Shown here: piece by piece, positions 1 through 8,685 of the stretch | Numbering within the stretch: the first letter of the stretch is position 1 | Layout of the letters: the number at the start of each line of letters is the position of its first letter | NCBI GenBank assembly: GCA_963575715.1 | Contig: CAUYTW010000077.1 | Coordinates: 1-39,081, forward strand | Direction of reading: 5' to 3' | Origin: Gammaproteobacteria bacterium | GTDB lineage: Bacteria > Pseudomonadota > Gammaproteobacteria > CAIRSR01 | DNA: 39,081 nucleotides | Program-made: the position numbers and the translations under genes | Notes under the pieces: generated by a model | What the model was told of the DNA's origin: nothing | The model's input: only the letters and a program-made list of their open reading frames with translations | Database searches by the model: none

Positions 1-12
1 ATTCTGAAAACC

Positions 13-71
13 GCCCGCTTTCCTCCCTGCCCGGCTAAAGCCGGGGTGGCTCTCTTGCGGGCATTTGGTGA
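13..71 (+). repeat. Family A-like palindromic repeat (variant copy)
   Basis: An outer stem GCCCGC (13-18) / GCGGGC (57-62) encloses a perfect inner hairpin CCCGGC-TAAA-GCCGGG (30-45). It is followed by CATTTGGTGA, which resembles the AATTTGGATGA end of the copies in front of cpoB and lpxC. No gene starts at this copy; the first ATG after it gives only a few codons. The rest of the stretch up to the first gene (72-235) holds nothing I recognise with confidence. Possible origin: the terminus of an IS200/IS605-like element (inference). Confidence 0.5.
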
Positions 72-235
72 CTAATGACGCATGATATCGTAATTTAATG
101 CAATTTCAATCCTTTCCGGTAATTCAATGGCTTCTTTATAATCCAGAAAGGCGATCTGTTTTACTTGAATGAACCAGGCGCTTCGATGCGAAGTGCCCAC
201 GAAAAATGCCAACAAAATTTTTAACTTTTAATCAA

Positions 236-769
236 GTGATTGATCTAGACGGTTATAGACATAACGTGGGAATTATCCTGGCGAACCGGGAAGGCATGGT
301 ATTGTGGGCGCGGCGCATTGGGCAGGATGCCTGGCAATTCCCACAAGGCGGTATTCGGGAATATGAAACCACTGAGCAAGCAATGTTTCGTGAGCTTGCG
401 GAAGAAATTGGCCTTCAGCCTGGTGACGTAATGGTAAGGGGATGCACGCGTGGCTGGCTGCGCTATCGATTGCCGCGGCGCTATATCCGTCACAATAGTG
501 AGCCGGTGTGTGTTGGCCAGAAGCAGGTGTGGTTCTTGTTGAGCTTGATCGGTTCAGATAGCAAGGTCTGTCTGAACCTTTCCGAACGACCAGAGTTCGA
601 CCGTTGGCGCTGGGTTGACTACTGGCGACCACTACAGGAGGTCGTTTCTTTTAAGCGGGGGGTTTATGAATGCGCGTTACGAGAACTCGCCCCGCTGGTG
701 ATCGCCAGTTCCAGCCGCCATCCGCCTCTGGCGGAGCAGCGGCGCGCACGACGCGTTGCCTCTCCTTGA
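236..769 (+). CDS. rppH: RNA pyrophosphohydrolase (Nudix)
   Basis: RppH removes pyrophosphate from 5'-triphosphorylated mRNA and so starts RNase E-dependent decay in the cytoplasm. The protein shows the family's opening ([12 protein letters not shown]), the WQFPQGGI block and the Nudix box with its REL-EE-GL core at about residues 38-60, and the RWRWVDYW segment near residue 130. I chose GTG 236 because known RppH proteins begin at the equivalent of (M)IDxDGYRPNVGI; an in-frame ATG at 206 would add ten residues, and neither start has a clear Shine-Dalgarno. The tail after residue 150 is basic and poorly conserved. ptsP follows in the same direction, the usual pairing in gammaproteobacteria such as E. 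coli. Confidence 0.93.
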   Translation: MIDLDGYRHNVGIILANREGMVLWARRIGQDAWQFPQGGIREYETTEQAMFRELAEEIGLQPGDVMVRGCTRGWLRYRLPRRYIRHNSEPVCVGQKQVWFLLSLIGSDSKVCLNLSERPEFDRWRWVDYWRPLQEVVSFKRGVYECALRELAPLVIASSSRHPPLAEQRRARRVASP

Positions 770-894
770 AAGGATGGTATAAAAATAGACTTAATTAAAT
801 CAATACACTAAAATACCGAAATTCTTATATACGCAATTATGGATTGTTACGGCAAATCAAACCATTCTCGTGGCCCCTTGCAGCCTCCCGTGCC

Positions 895-3156
895 ATGCTC
901 AACTTGTTACGGCGTATTGTCCAAGAGGTCAATATTGCCGGCGACCTGGATGAATCCCTAGCCATCATTGTCTCTCGCGTTCGCGAGGCAATGGGAGCCG
1001 ATGTTTGTTCCGTTTATTTAACTGACCATCAGGACGGCTCACAAGTTCTGATGGCGACCGATGGCCTTAATCCCAGGGCGGTACATCGGGCGCGGTTGGC
1101 ACCGGGTCAAGGCGTGGTCACCCTGGTTGCCGAACGGGCGGAGCCAGTAAACCTGGATCACGCATCCAGTCACCCCAGATTCCTGCTGCTGCCAGAAACC
1201 GACGAAGAACCTTATCAGTCATTCCTCGGGGTTCCCATCATCAATCACCGCAAAGTAATGGGTGTTTTGGTTACCCAGCGACGTCCGGCGCACCGTTACG
1301 ATGATGATCAGGTAGCCTTTCAGGTCACCGCCGCTGCGGCCTTGGCCGGAGCCATTGCCCATGCCGAAGCCAGCGGTGGCATCACCGCCTTGCGGGGAGA
1401 AAAATTGCAAGCCAATCGGCGTTTTGAGGGCCTGGCGGGCGCTCCGGGAGTCGTGATTGGTAAAACATTGGTAATTAATCAACAAATTGATTTTGAAATG
1501 GTTCCGGATCGATGCGTGGAAGATCCACAGGCCGAGATTGCAACTTTTCTCGCTGCCGTCGAAGCGGTTGAGGCGGATATTAGAGAACTGGGTCATGGCT
1601 TGAGCCAGGCATTGTCCACCGATGAAAGCACGCTGTTTGACGCCTATCTGTTGATGCTGGGCAGCGACAGTTTGGTGGGCAAAGCCGTGGAATATATCCA
1701 GGCCGGCAATTGGGCACCTGGATCGCTACGTCAGACCGTTCTTGAGCATGTGCGAATTTTTCGGGCCATGGAAGACCCCTTACTACGGGAACGAGCCAGC
1801 GATATTACCGATCTGGGACGGCGGATCATGGTACGGTTACAAGAAAAAAATCGCCGCTCCTTTCACTATCCACGACGTACCATTCTTGTAGCAGAAGAGG
1901 TTTCGGCCACCATGATCGCCGAGGTTCCCCTGGGTCGATTGGCGGCGGTGATCTCGGTGCATGGCTCGCGTTATTCTCACGCCGCGATCCTGGCCCGGGC
2001 ATTGAATGTACCAGCAGTGATGGGGCTTGCGGATCTTCCCATTACCCATATTGATAATCGGGAAGCGGTGGTGGATGGCTATCGTGGCCACATTTACCTT
2101 GACCCATCACCGACGATCAGGGCGGAATTCATGCGCCTGGCTCGGGAGGAAGCAAAATTCACCGAGGGACTTGCAGAATTGCGGGAGTTGCCAGCCGAAA
2201 CCTCCGATGGTCATCAGGTTGCTCTTTACGCAAACATTGGCCTAATTGCCGACATTGAGTCAGCACGCAACAGCGGCGCAGAGGGGGTAGGACTTTATCG
2301 TACCGAGATCCCGTTCATGATTCGTGATCATTTTCCTGGCGAGGAGGAGCAAGCCTATATGTTTCGGCAGGTTCTTCGTGCCTTTGCTCCACAACCCGTA
2401 ACCATGCGTACACTGGATGTAGGGGGCGACAAATCATTACCCTATTTTCCTATTCAGGAAGCCAATCCATTCCTGGGCTGGCGAGGAATTCGCATCACCC
2501 TGGATCATCCTGAAATTTTTTTGACTCATTTGCGTGCGATGGTGCGCGCGAGCGAAGGTCTGGATAATCTTCAGATCCTACTCCCTATGGTCTACTGCGT
2601 GACCGAGGTCGAGGAAACCTTGTCTTTGTTACGACGTGCTTATTCGGAATTACGGGAGGAAGGAAGAAAGGTAGTAATGCCGAAAATCGGCGTCATGATC
2701 GAAATACCGGCAGCGGCTTACCAAATTAGGGCCTTTGCCCAGCGCGTGGATTTTCTGTCGGTGGGCACAAATGATCTTACCCAGTACCTACTTGCAGTGG
2801 ATCGCAATAACGAGCGCGTCGCGGAAATCTATAATCACCTTCATCCAGCCGTTTTGCGTGTCTTACTCCAGATTACCGATGCGGCGCGCGAATGTCGGAT
2901 GCCAATCGGAGTGTGCGGGGAGATGGCCGGCGATCCGATGCTGGCACTGCTGCTCGTGGGAATGGGAATGGATAATCTAAGTATGAACGCGGGGTGTGTG
3001 CCCCGCGTTAAGAGCAGTATCCGTCACTTTAGTTTTAAACGTATACGTGAATTGCTGGAAAAAGTCTTGAGTTTCGAGGATTGTTCCCTGGCGCGAGTCT
3101 ATTTGGACAGTATTCTGGATCAAGAGGGACTGGGTAATTTAGTACGCCCTGGATGA
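895..3156 (+). CDS. ptsP: Phosphoenolpyruvate-protein phosphotransferase, nitrogen PTS enzyme I
   Basis: PtsP (EI-Ntr) takes phosphate from PEP and passes it to NPr and then EIIA-Ntr, a regulatory chain that reports nitrogen and carbon status. An N-terminal GAF domain (about residues 5-150) is followed by the PEP-utiliser N domain, the swivelling phosphohistidine domain with GSRYSHAAILARA (active His near residue 365), and a C-terminal TIM barrel with LDVGGDKSLPYFP, NPFLGWRGIR, SVGTNDLTQY and VCGEMAGDP. Length is about 753 residues, close to the 748 of E. coli. ATG 895 is chosen because PtsP proteins open at the equivalent of MLxxLRxIV; a TTG at 844 would add 17 residues. No strong Shine-Dalgarno is visible. 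Confidence 0.95.
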   Translation: MLNLLRRIVQEVNIAGDLDESLAIIVSRVREAMGADVCSVYLTDHQDGSQVLMATDGLNPRAVHRARLAPGQGVVTLVAERAEPVNLDHASSHPRFLLLPETDEEPYQSFLGVPIINHRKVMGVLVTQRRPAHRYDDDQVAFQVTAAAALAGAIAHAEASGGITALRGEKLQANRRFEGLAGAPGVVIGKTLVINQQIDFEMVPDRCVEDPQAEIATFLAAVEAVEADIRELGHGLSQALSTDESTLFDAYLLMLGSDSLVGKAVEYIQAGNWAPGSLRQTVLEHVRIFRAMEDPLLRERASDITDLGRRIMVRLQEKNRRSFHYPRRTILVAEEVSATMIAEVPLGRLAAVISVHGSRYSHAAILARALNVPAVMGLADLPITHIDNREAVVDGYRGHIYLDPSPTIRAEFMRLAREEAKFTEGLAELRELPAETSDGHQVALYANIGLIADIESARNSGAEGVGLYRTEIPFMIRDHFPGEEEQAYMFRQVLRAFAPQPVTMRTLDVGGDKSLPYFPIQEANPFLGWRGIRITLDHPEIFLTHLRAMVRASEGLDNLQILLPMVYCVTEVEETLSLLRRAYSELREEGRKVVMPKIGVMIEIPAAAYQIRAFAQRVDFLSVGTNDLTQYLLAVDRNNERVAEIYNHLHPAVLRVLLQITDAARECRMPIGVCGEMAGDPMLALLLVGMGMDNLSMNAGCVPRVKSSIRHFSFKRIRELLEKVLSFEDCSLARVYLDSILDQEGLGNLVRPG

Positions 3157-3167
3157 CTGGCTTAATG

Positions 3168-3319
3168 TTTCAATCCACGTCCGACCTCATCTGCCGAATG
3201 ACAAAGCCATCGACAGGTTGAGGTCGGTGGATTGCCTTCCCGTAAACGAGGAGGCAAAAAGATAACGATACTTACGCATCGTTGTCTAAATTTAACTAAT
3301 CCCCCTGAAGAGGGTGGTC
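3168..3319. repeat. Spacer of stacked inverted repeats between convergent ptsP and DUF2325 genes
   Basis: Three structures sit between the two convergent genes. CAATCCAC + CCGACCTCA (3171-3189) is mirrored by TGAGGTCGGTGGATTG (3219-3234). TTGCCTTCC (3232-3240) pairs with GGAGGCAA (3250-3257) with one bulge. GATAACGAT (3261-3269) pairs with ATCGTTGTC (3278-3286) around an 8-nt loop. The last is a plausible terminator-type hairpin for ptsP, although the run of Ts after it is poor. The first arm begins like a type I-C CRISPR repeat, but there is no second repeat and no spacers. Confidence 0.55.
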
Positions 3320-3712
3320 TCAAACCAGCAAGGAAATTTGATGAGTTTTTACTTTTTTAGCAGCACCACGCGCCGCGCCGTTATCCTCCGGAACGAATTG
3401 TCCGCAACCATTGCAATCGCTACAGTCGCTGGTTTGAATTCGATCCAGCGCCTGTACCAGACTTACCGTGCTCCGTCGACAAGCGACAAAGGGTAGACCA
3501 TGATCCTTTGCCATCTGTTTGAAATTACGGGCAACGTTATGGCCAATGAAATCAGTGAACAATACCATTAATCGTGCTTTACCCAAAGCTCCTGCCATTT
3601 TGCGTTGTGCCCCGGGATTGCGTCCGGCGATGTGCATAGCATCGTTATAACCACGATCTTTCAAAAGCTGTTCAATGTTGCCCAAACGATCTGCGCCTAC
3701 AAGAATGACCAT
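3320..3712 (-). CDS. DUF2325 family protein
   Basis: A small protein (130 residues) whose first 95 residues match the DUF2325 pattern: MVILVGADRLGNIEQLLKDRG, then HIAGRNPG, a hydrophobic strand ending LFTDFIGHNVA, and a conserved KDHGLPFVACRRS segment. The family's biochemical function is not known; the fold suggests a small Rossmann-like alpha/beta domain. The C-terminal 35 residues carry a CSDCNGC cluster that could bind metal, and a basic tail. I chose ATG 3712 because GGAGGCGGG lies just upstream; a longer reading to 3784 adds residues without family support. It is transcribed divergently from the DUF349 gene. Confidence 0.75.
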   Translation of the reverse strand: MVILVGADRLGNIEQLLKDRGYNDAMHIAGRNPGAQRKMAGALGKARLMVLFTDFIGHNVARNFKQMAKDHGLPFVACRRSTVSLVQALDRIQTSDCSDCNGCGQFVPEDNGAARGAAKKVKTHQISLLV

Positions 3713-3732
3713 TCCCGCCTCCAAAAAATTTG

Positions 3733-3762
3733 TTGAGTATTTTACTTTCGTGATGATATAAA
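3733..3762 (+). promoter_or_regulatory. Candidate sigma-70 promoter for the DUF349 gene
   Basis: TTGAGT (3733-3738) and TATAAA (3757-3762) are separated by 18 nt in the AT-rich divergent gap and point to the gene starting at 3810. This rests on motif matching alone; a weaker TTGTCA lies at 3775. Confidence 0.3.
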
Positions 3763-3809
3763 TTCCTATTTTTATTGTCAACATTTATCCTAACAAGATT
3801 CTTAATAAA

Positions 3810-6749
3810 ATGATCCTCAAGAATTTTTTCACGCCTCGCTGGTGGCGCGCTGCTCCTAAAATCCGTGATCAAGCCTTAGAAGATGTTGCTAATGACCACG
3901 AACTATTGCTTCGGATGACGAACCGTACCGCTACTCCGGAGTTACGAATCCTGTCCATCGAACGGATTACTGATCTCGTCACACTAGATGGCATGGCGCG
4001 CACCGACACTGATCCGCAGGTTCGGGAGCGTGCGCTTGGCCGTTTACAGGACGTGTTAAGCGGTACCGTTGATGGACCTTCCCTGGCGGAACGCCTTGTC
4101 TGGATTAAAGAAGTATCTGATCCTGTCCTGCTTGCTCATCTTGCCGGCCACGGGGTGGAATCAAGCCTGCGTAGTGCTGTCCTTGAGCGCATTGACGAAG
4201 ATGAAGTGCTTGCTGCATCAGCGGTTGCGGACCTAGACGCCCGTGTGCGAGCACTGGCGGCCTTCCGATTGCAGGATCGTACTCTCTTGGAAAGAGTCGC
4301 CAAGCTGGCGCGCAATCGTGACAAGAGAGTGTACCGCGTGGCTCAAGAGCGATTGGCTACGATTATCGAAGAGGAAGAACGGCCGCGTCGGCAACGCCTA
4401 ATCCGCATGGAATTTTGTGCGGATGCTGAGGCATTGGCGCGGCGTGGTCACTGGCGTGACGCCACCACTCCCTTGGAGCGTCTAGAGGATCGCTGGGCCA
4501 CCGCCGAGGGCGTGGCAGATCCCGATCTGGCCGAGCGTTTTGCGGCAGCGGTGGCAATCATTCGGCGTGGTTTGGCGGAAGAAGGACAACGTCAACGCGA
4601 ACAGACCCGCGCCGAGGAAAGCGTTGCCACACTGCGCGCTGAAAAAAAATCCCTTTGCATGGCGCTGGAGAACCTGGCCGCAGATTTGGCGGGCCGTATT
4701 CGACTTGAATCCGAAGACATCGCTATGGCGCGGAGCCTACTCCGCACGATTGAAAATGGCTGGACCCAGGGAGGCAAATTGCCACCTGCGGAGGACTCTC
4801 AGTTCAATGCCCGTTTCCAGGCGGCGCGGAGCCTGATTGATGTTCATTTTGGTGACTTGCTACGCCATGCCGAACAGCTCGCCGCCGCTGTTACCCAATG
4901 CGAGCGTATTGAACAATTATTGGTGATGAAACAAGCAGTGGAGGAAAGTACGCTTGATAAATGGAATCGGGAGTGGCAAGCGTTAGGGATAAACAGCGAC
5001 AGTGGCGAATTTGAAGAAAAAGCACTGACGCACAGATTCCAGGAAGTCATGCGCCAGCTACGCGAGCTGGGCCGCATTGAACATGAACGTCGTGAACATT
5101 GCCACACCCAAGCTACGGCGTTGCTGATAGAGCTAGAACAAGCTTTAGAAGAGGGAAAACTAAAGGTTGCCACGGGTATCTTGACCAATGCTCAAACGGC
5201 CATTGAAGGGATGGTGGCTGACGTGCGTGCTGCGGCGTTAAAACCACGCCTTGAAAAATGTGCTACCACTGTTCGTCAACTACAAGAGTGGCAACGCTGG
5301 GCTAATGCCCGTGAATATGATCGATTATGCACCGAAATGGAAGCCCTGGTAGGCATTGAGGAAACGCCAGAGCGGCTGGCGGTCCGGATCCGCGAAATGC
5401 GCGATGCCTGGAATCACTTGGGGCCACCAGAACGTGAAGCCGCCAGCCTAGAAGGGCGCTTCAACTCTGCTTGTGAGGCCGCTTTTGAGCCATGCCGGAT
5501 CCATTTCGCGGAGCAGGCCCGTCAGCGCGAAAAGGCTGCCAAGGTTCGTGAGGTGTTGATTGCCCGAGTTGAGGCATTTACCACCAATGTGGATTGGACG
5601 ACCATGGACTGGAAAGCTACCGACAACTTCCTGCAAGAAATGCGTGCTGCCTGGCGCGATGCTGGATTGGTGGATCGACGGGCAGCGGACCTTTTCCAGG
5701 AACGATTCAGAATCGCTCTGGAGCCAATTGAGCAACGAGTGCGTCAGGAACATCGACGTAACCTCAAGGCTAAGGAAGCTTTGATTGCACGCGCCGAAGC
5801 GGTGCGCAACGAGCAGGATCTACGACTGGCTGCCAACGAGATCAAACGAATTCAATCCGAATGGAAGACTCTTGGGCATGTTCCGCGTCACAAGGAACAA
5901 GCACTGTGGCACAGGTTGCGTGTGGCTGCCGACGATGTCTTCAAGCGTCGTCGCGCTCTGGTGATGGCCCAGGAAACCGAACGCAACGCTGCGCGTGTTG
6001 CGCGGGAAGAACTGTGCGAACAGATCGAATCGCTAACACGGCGGATTAACATCGAAGCGGCCGCGTTCGCAGACGAATTTACCGCCCTTGAGCAGCAATG
6101 GACAACTCTTCCCGTCGCGGCGCGGGATGACGCCAATTTTCTGGACAATCGTTTTAGAAAAGCGGTTACCACCTACCATGAAGCAGTCGTAGCTCTGGGT
6201 CATCAACAGGCCCACGATGCGATGGCAACTTTGGTGGCCCGAGGCGCGCTATGCGCGGAACTAGAGGCGCTAATCGAAACCGGCGATGGCGACCTACAAA
6301 CAATGGTGGAAGCAGCGCGTGTGCGCTGGAATACCTTGGGCAAAGACGACTCCGCCCTGATGAATCGTTTTGAGCGGGCTTGCAGTCGGGCTGAACTCCC
6401 GCAGGATCAACGTCGGCTACCATTGCGCCTTGATCCGCAAGCACTGGAGGCACTAGAGATGATTTGCATCCGTCTGGAAATTTTCACTGGCGTGGAATCT
6501 CCTCCGGAGTCGGCGCGGGCGCGTCTTGCTCATCAAGTGAATCGTCTTGCCAAGGGTTTGGGTCAAGGCACGGAGATTGGCAACCAGGAGCAACGTCGGA
6601 TGCAACTCATGGAACTGTTACGCACCTGGTACGCCAACGGTCCACTACCCATCGAGCTGCGTGCTGTTTTTGATGCACGCTTAAGCCGGATATTGACAGC
6701 GGCTTTTCAAGAATTGACAACCCATAATAATTCGAGTTTTGAAAGATAA
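3810..6749 (+). CDS. DUF349 multi-repeat coiled-coil protein (979 aa)
   Basis: A large, charged, mostly alpha-helical protein without signal peptide or membrane segments. The first 200 residues look like HEAT-type repeats (LAxxDLDARVRALAAFRL, VYRVAQERL). Several DUF349 units follow, each with a W-x(4-6)-LG motif and a downstream RF-x-A: WNREWQALG near 385, MRDAWNHLGPPE near 530, MRAAWRDAG near 610, IQSEWKTLGHVP near 675 and LEQQWTTLP near 755. DUF349 proteins are widespread in proteobacteria but their role is not established. The start ATG 3810 has a poor Shine-Dalgarno. The next gene begins 5 nt after its stop, so the two are probably cotranscribed. Confidence 0.85.
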   Translation: MILKNFFTPRWWRAAPKIRDQALEDVANDHELLLRMTNRTATPELRILSIERITDLVTLDGMARTDTDPQVRERALGRLQDVLSGTVDGPSLAERLVWIKEVSDPVLLAHLAGHGVESSLRSAVLERIDEDEVLAASAVADLDARVRALAAFRLQDRTLLERVAKLARNRDKRVYRVAQERLATIIEEEERPRRQRLIRMEFCADAEALARRGHWRDATTPLERLEDRWATAEGVADPDLAERFAAAVAIIRRGLAEEGQRQREQTRAEESVATLRAEKKSLCMALENLAADLAGRIRLESEDIAMARSLLRTIENGWTQGGKLPPAEDSQFNARFQAARSLIDVHFGDLLRHAEQLAAAVTQCERIEQLLVMKQAVEESTLDKWNREWQALGINSDSGEFEEKALTHRFQEVMRQLRELGRIEHERREHCHTQATALLIELEQALEEGKLKVATGILTNAQTAIEGMVADVRAAALKPRLEKCATTVRQLQEWQRWANAREYDRLCTEMEALVGIEETPERLAVRIREMRDAWNHLGPPEREAASLEGRFNSACEAAFEPCRIHFAEQARQREKAAKVREVLIARVEAFTTNVDWTTMDWKATDNFLQEMRAAWRDAGLVDRRAADLFQERFRIALEPIEQRVRQEHRRNLKAKEALIARAEAVRNEQDLRLAANEIKRIQSEWKTLGHVPRHKEQALWHRLRVAADDVFKRRRALVMAQETERNAARVAREELCEQIESLTRRINIEAAAFADEFTALEQQWTTLPVAARDDANFLDNRFRKAVTTYHEAVVALGHQQAHDAMATLVARGALCAELEALIETGDGDLQTMVEAARVRWNTLGKDDSALMNRFERACSRAELPQDQRRLPLRLDPQALEALEMICIRLEIFTGVESPPESARARLAHQVNRLAKGLGQGTEIGNQEQRRMQLMELLRTWYANGPLPIELRAVFDARLSRILTAAFQELTTHNNSSFER

Positions 6750-6753
6750 CTTC

Positions 6754-8022
6754 ATGCTCAACTTTTTATTTAACGGATCGCGTCCGTTCTTCGCAAATCA
6801 GCACGAAACATGGAGCGAGAAGTGGAAATGGGTTTTTTGGATCACGTTATTTTTTCTGTTTCAATGGCCGGCAGTTGCCGAAAATTTAAACTTGCAAGGT
6901 TTTGGCACTATTGGCCTGGCCCGTTCCACTACGGATAAAGCGGAATTTGTGCGTGATTTATCGCAGCCGGATGGAATCAGCGATGAGTGGTCACCAAAAA
7001 TTGATTCACTGCTGGGGATCCAAGTCAGTTTTCAGGCGACTCCATTGATTGACGCAGTCACTCAAATCGTTAGTCGCCATCATTCCGATGGTACTCATCA
7101 CCCAGAATTAATGTGGGGTTTTATTCGCTACGATCCAAACGCCAATCTGAATTTTCGGTTGGGCCGTCTTGGTAGCGAATTCTATATGCTGTCCGATTCC
7201 CGGTTGGTTGGTTATTCCTATGTTACGGTTCGTCCTTCCAACGATTATTTTGGCGGCTTGCCATTTTCCTATGTAGACGGCGTGGATGCCTTGATTACCT
7301 TGCCATTAGGCAATGGATTGGCTCGGGGAAAAATGATGTCAGGATGGACTCGTGAAGAGGTACCATCAGGAGATTTTCAATTCAATCTCGATAAGTCATT
7401 ATTGTTAGGCGGATACCTGGATTATCAGACCGGATCCTGGCAATGGCGAGTCGGCTACTCACAGCTCCGTTTCCACAACGAAATACCCGCCCTGCCGCTC
7501 CTGGAAGCATTAAAGAATACCGGACTTCCCTCGGCGCAAACAGCAGCGGAAAATTTTTCAGTAGTCGGAAAACTCGTGAAATATTATTCATTCGGAGTAG
7601 TTTATGATCAAGGAGCGTTTAATACACAAATAATGTTGAGTCGAACCAGCTATCAAAGTGCGTTTTTTGAAAATTCCAGTGCAGGTTATCTGCTAGGAAG
7701 TTACCGCATTGGTTTATTCATTCCCTTCATGGGATTGTCATGGACCAAATCTGCACCAAAATTAGCCGTCACTGGACTGCCATCAATTTATCCATTGACA
7801 TTGATTGATAACGCGCTAGCCACCGGTATGCGTGATTCTCATAGTGATCAAAAAACTTTTACTGTTGGTACCCGCTGGGATTTCCATCACAACATGGCGC
7901 TCAAGGCTCAGTGGGATGTAATTCACGGCAAGCCTGATTCGATATTTCCATATCGCTGGGAAGTTCCGGGCTGGTCTGGACGAATGAATGTTTTTAGTTT
8001 TACTCTGGATTTTATATTTTAG
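6754..8022 (+). CDS. Predicted outer-membrane beta-barrel protein
   Basis: About 422 residues. A long N-terminal leader holds a hydrophobic stretch (residues 25-37, WVFWITLFFLFQWP) ending at a likely cleavage after AVAE. Mature repeats of alternating hydrophobic/aromatic strands follow (FRLGRLGSEF, WQWRVGYSQLRF, MALKAQWDVIHG), and the chain ends in phenylalanine (SFTLDFIF), the usual signature of BAM-inserted barrels. The start of the mature part, LNLQGFGTIGLA, resembles porin-like barrels. The substrate is unknown. A TTG at 6739 would overlap the DUF349 gene. The PstS-like gene follows after 13 nt, so the pair probably works at the envelope together; a link to anion uptake is inference. Confidence 0.7.
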   Translation: MLNFLFNGSRPFFANQHETWSEKWKWVFWITLFFLFQWPAVAENLNLQGFGTIGLARSTTDKAEFVRDLSQPDGISDEWSPKIDSLLGIQVSFQATPLIDAVTQIVSRHHSDGTHHPELMWGFIRYDPNANLNFRLGRLGSEFYMLSDSRLVGYSYVTVRPSNDYFGGLPFSYVDGVDALITLPLGNGLARGKMMSGWTREEVPSGDFQFNLDKSLLLGGYLDYQTGSWQWRVGYSQLRFHNEIPALPLLEALKNTGLPSAQTAAENFSVVGKLVKYYSFGVVYDQGAFNTQIMLSRTSYQSAFFENSSAGYLLGSYRIGLFIPFMGLSWTKSAPKLAVTGLPSIYPLTLIDNALATGMRDSHSDQKTFTVGTRWDFHHNMALKAQWDVIHGKPDSIFPYRWEVPGWSGRMNVFSFTLDFIF

Positions 8023-8035
8023 GAGGGATCATGTC

Positions 8036-8467
8036 ATGAAATTTTTTTTTCCAGTCATCATCCTTTCTTGCTTTGTATCGATTGGTTATACACCCGTTTA
8101 TGCGGAAGGAAAAATTGTTGTTGTGATCAATTCTAAAAACGACATTAATAGTTTAACTCGAGACGAGGTAATCAACATTTTTTTGGGACGCTATCGACAA
8201 TTTCCTTCTGGGATGATTGCGCAACCTATCGATCAGGAGGATCAAAATAAGAAATCCCTGTTTTATAAAAAATTAGTGGGTAAGGAATTATCAGAGATCA
8301 ATAGCTATTGGGCACGGCTTGTTTTCTCAGGAAAGACCAGGCCACCTCGACAAGCCCGTGATATTGATGAATTGCTTGTTTTGGTTAATACCCTCCCTGG
8401 TGCTGTAGCTTACGTTGAGATGGATGAAATTAACGCCAATGTCAAAGTCGCCTTTACACTATATTGA
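8036..8467 (+). CDS. PstS-like periplasmic substrate-binding protein (short form)
   Basis: 143 residues with a signal peptide (hydrophobic residues 3-20, cleavage near VYAEG). The mature part IVVVINSKND...LTRDEVINIFLGR...PSG is the pattern of short phosphate-binding-protein-like domains, which hold only one lobe of a PstS fold. FYKKLVGK, YWARLVFSGK and GAVAYVEMDE near the end also fit. The Shine-Dalgarno AGGAGGG (8021-8027) overlaps the stop of the barrel gene and stands 8 nt before ATG 8036, showing translational coupling. No permease or ATPase genes are nearby, so it is unlikely to be a complete transporter; sensing or binding with the barrel protein is inference. Confidence 0.7.
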   Translation: MKFFFPVIILSCFVSIGYTPVYAEGKIVVVINSKNDINSLTRDEVINIFLGRYRQFPSGMIAQPIDQEDQNKKSLFYKKLVGKELSEINSYWARLVFSGKTRPPRQARDIDELLVLVNTLPGAVAYVEMDEINANVKVAFTLY

Positions 8468-8506
8468 GTCCACGATGACTTTCTCACCACGTTCGAGTAT
8501 TAGCTT

Positions 8507-8670
8507 AACCCAAGTTGCTACCTATTATGATAGATAACCAAATAGCCCCTCTCCCTTTGGGAGAGGGTTGGGGTGAGGGACTTTTGACTAATGTTGAGGA
8601 ATTATCCCTCACCCCCGGCCCCTCTCCCAAAGGGAGAGGGGAGAAAGGCAAATAGGTAGCAACTTGAGTT
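8507..8670. mobile_element. MITE-like element upstream of priA
   Basis: 164 bp. The ends are inverted repeats: AACCCAAGTTGCTACCTATT (8507-8526) against AATAGGTAGCAACTTGAGTT (8651-8670), with one mismatch. Both sides are flanked by AGCTT (8502-8506 and 8671-8675), a possible 5-bp target duplication. Inside are two facing palindromic blocks, CCCTCTCCCTTTGGGAGAGGG near 8547 and CCCTCTCCCAAAGGGAGAGGG near 8621, so the whole can fold into a long hairpin. There is no coding capacity. Lone ends of the same type appear at 11084-11096 (TAGCAACTTGAAT) and 26916-26934. Confidence 0.75.
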
Positions 8671-8685
8671 AGCTTATGGTGATCC

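Noticed and set aside
72-200. 42-codon minus-strand open frame before rppH (ends IEIALNYDIMRH)
   Set aside because: It could be the 3' end of a decayed gene, but it is short, starts at a GTG without Shine-Dalgarno and matches no family I recognise.
3168-3190. GTTTCAATCCACG, like the end of a type I-C CRISPR repeat
   Set aside because: Only one copy as a direct repeat, no spacers and no cas genes; the second arm is an inverted repeat, so it is a palindrome and not an array.
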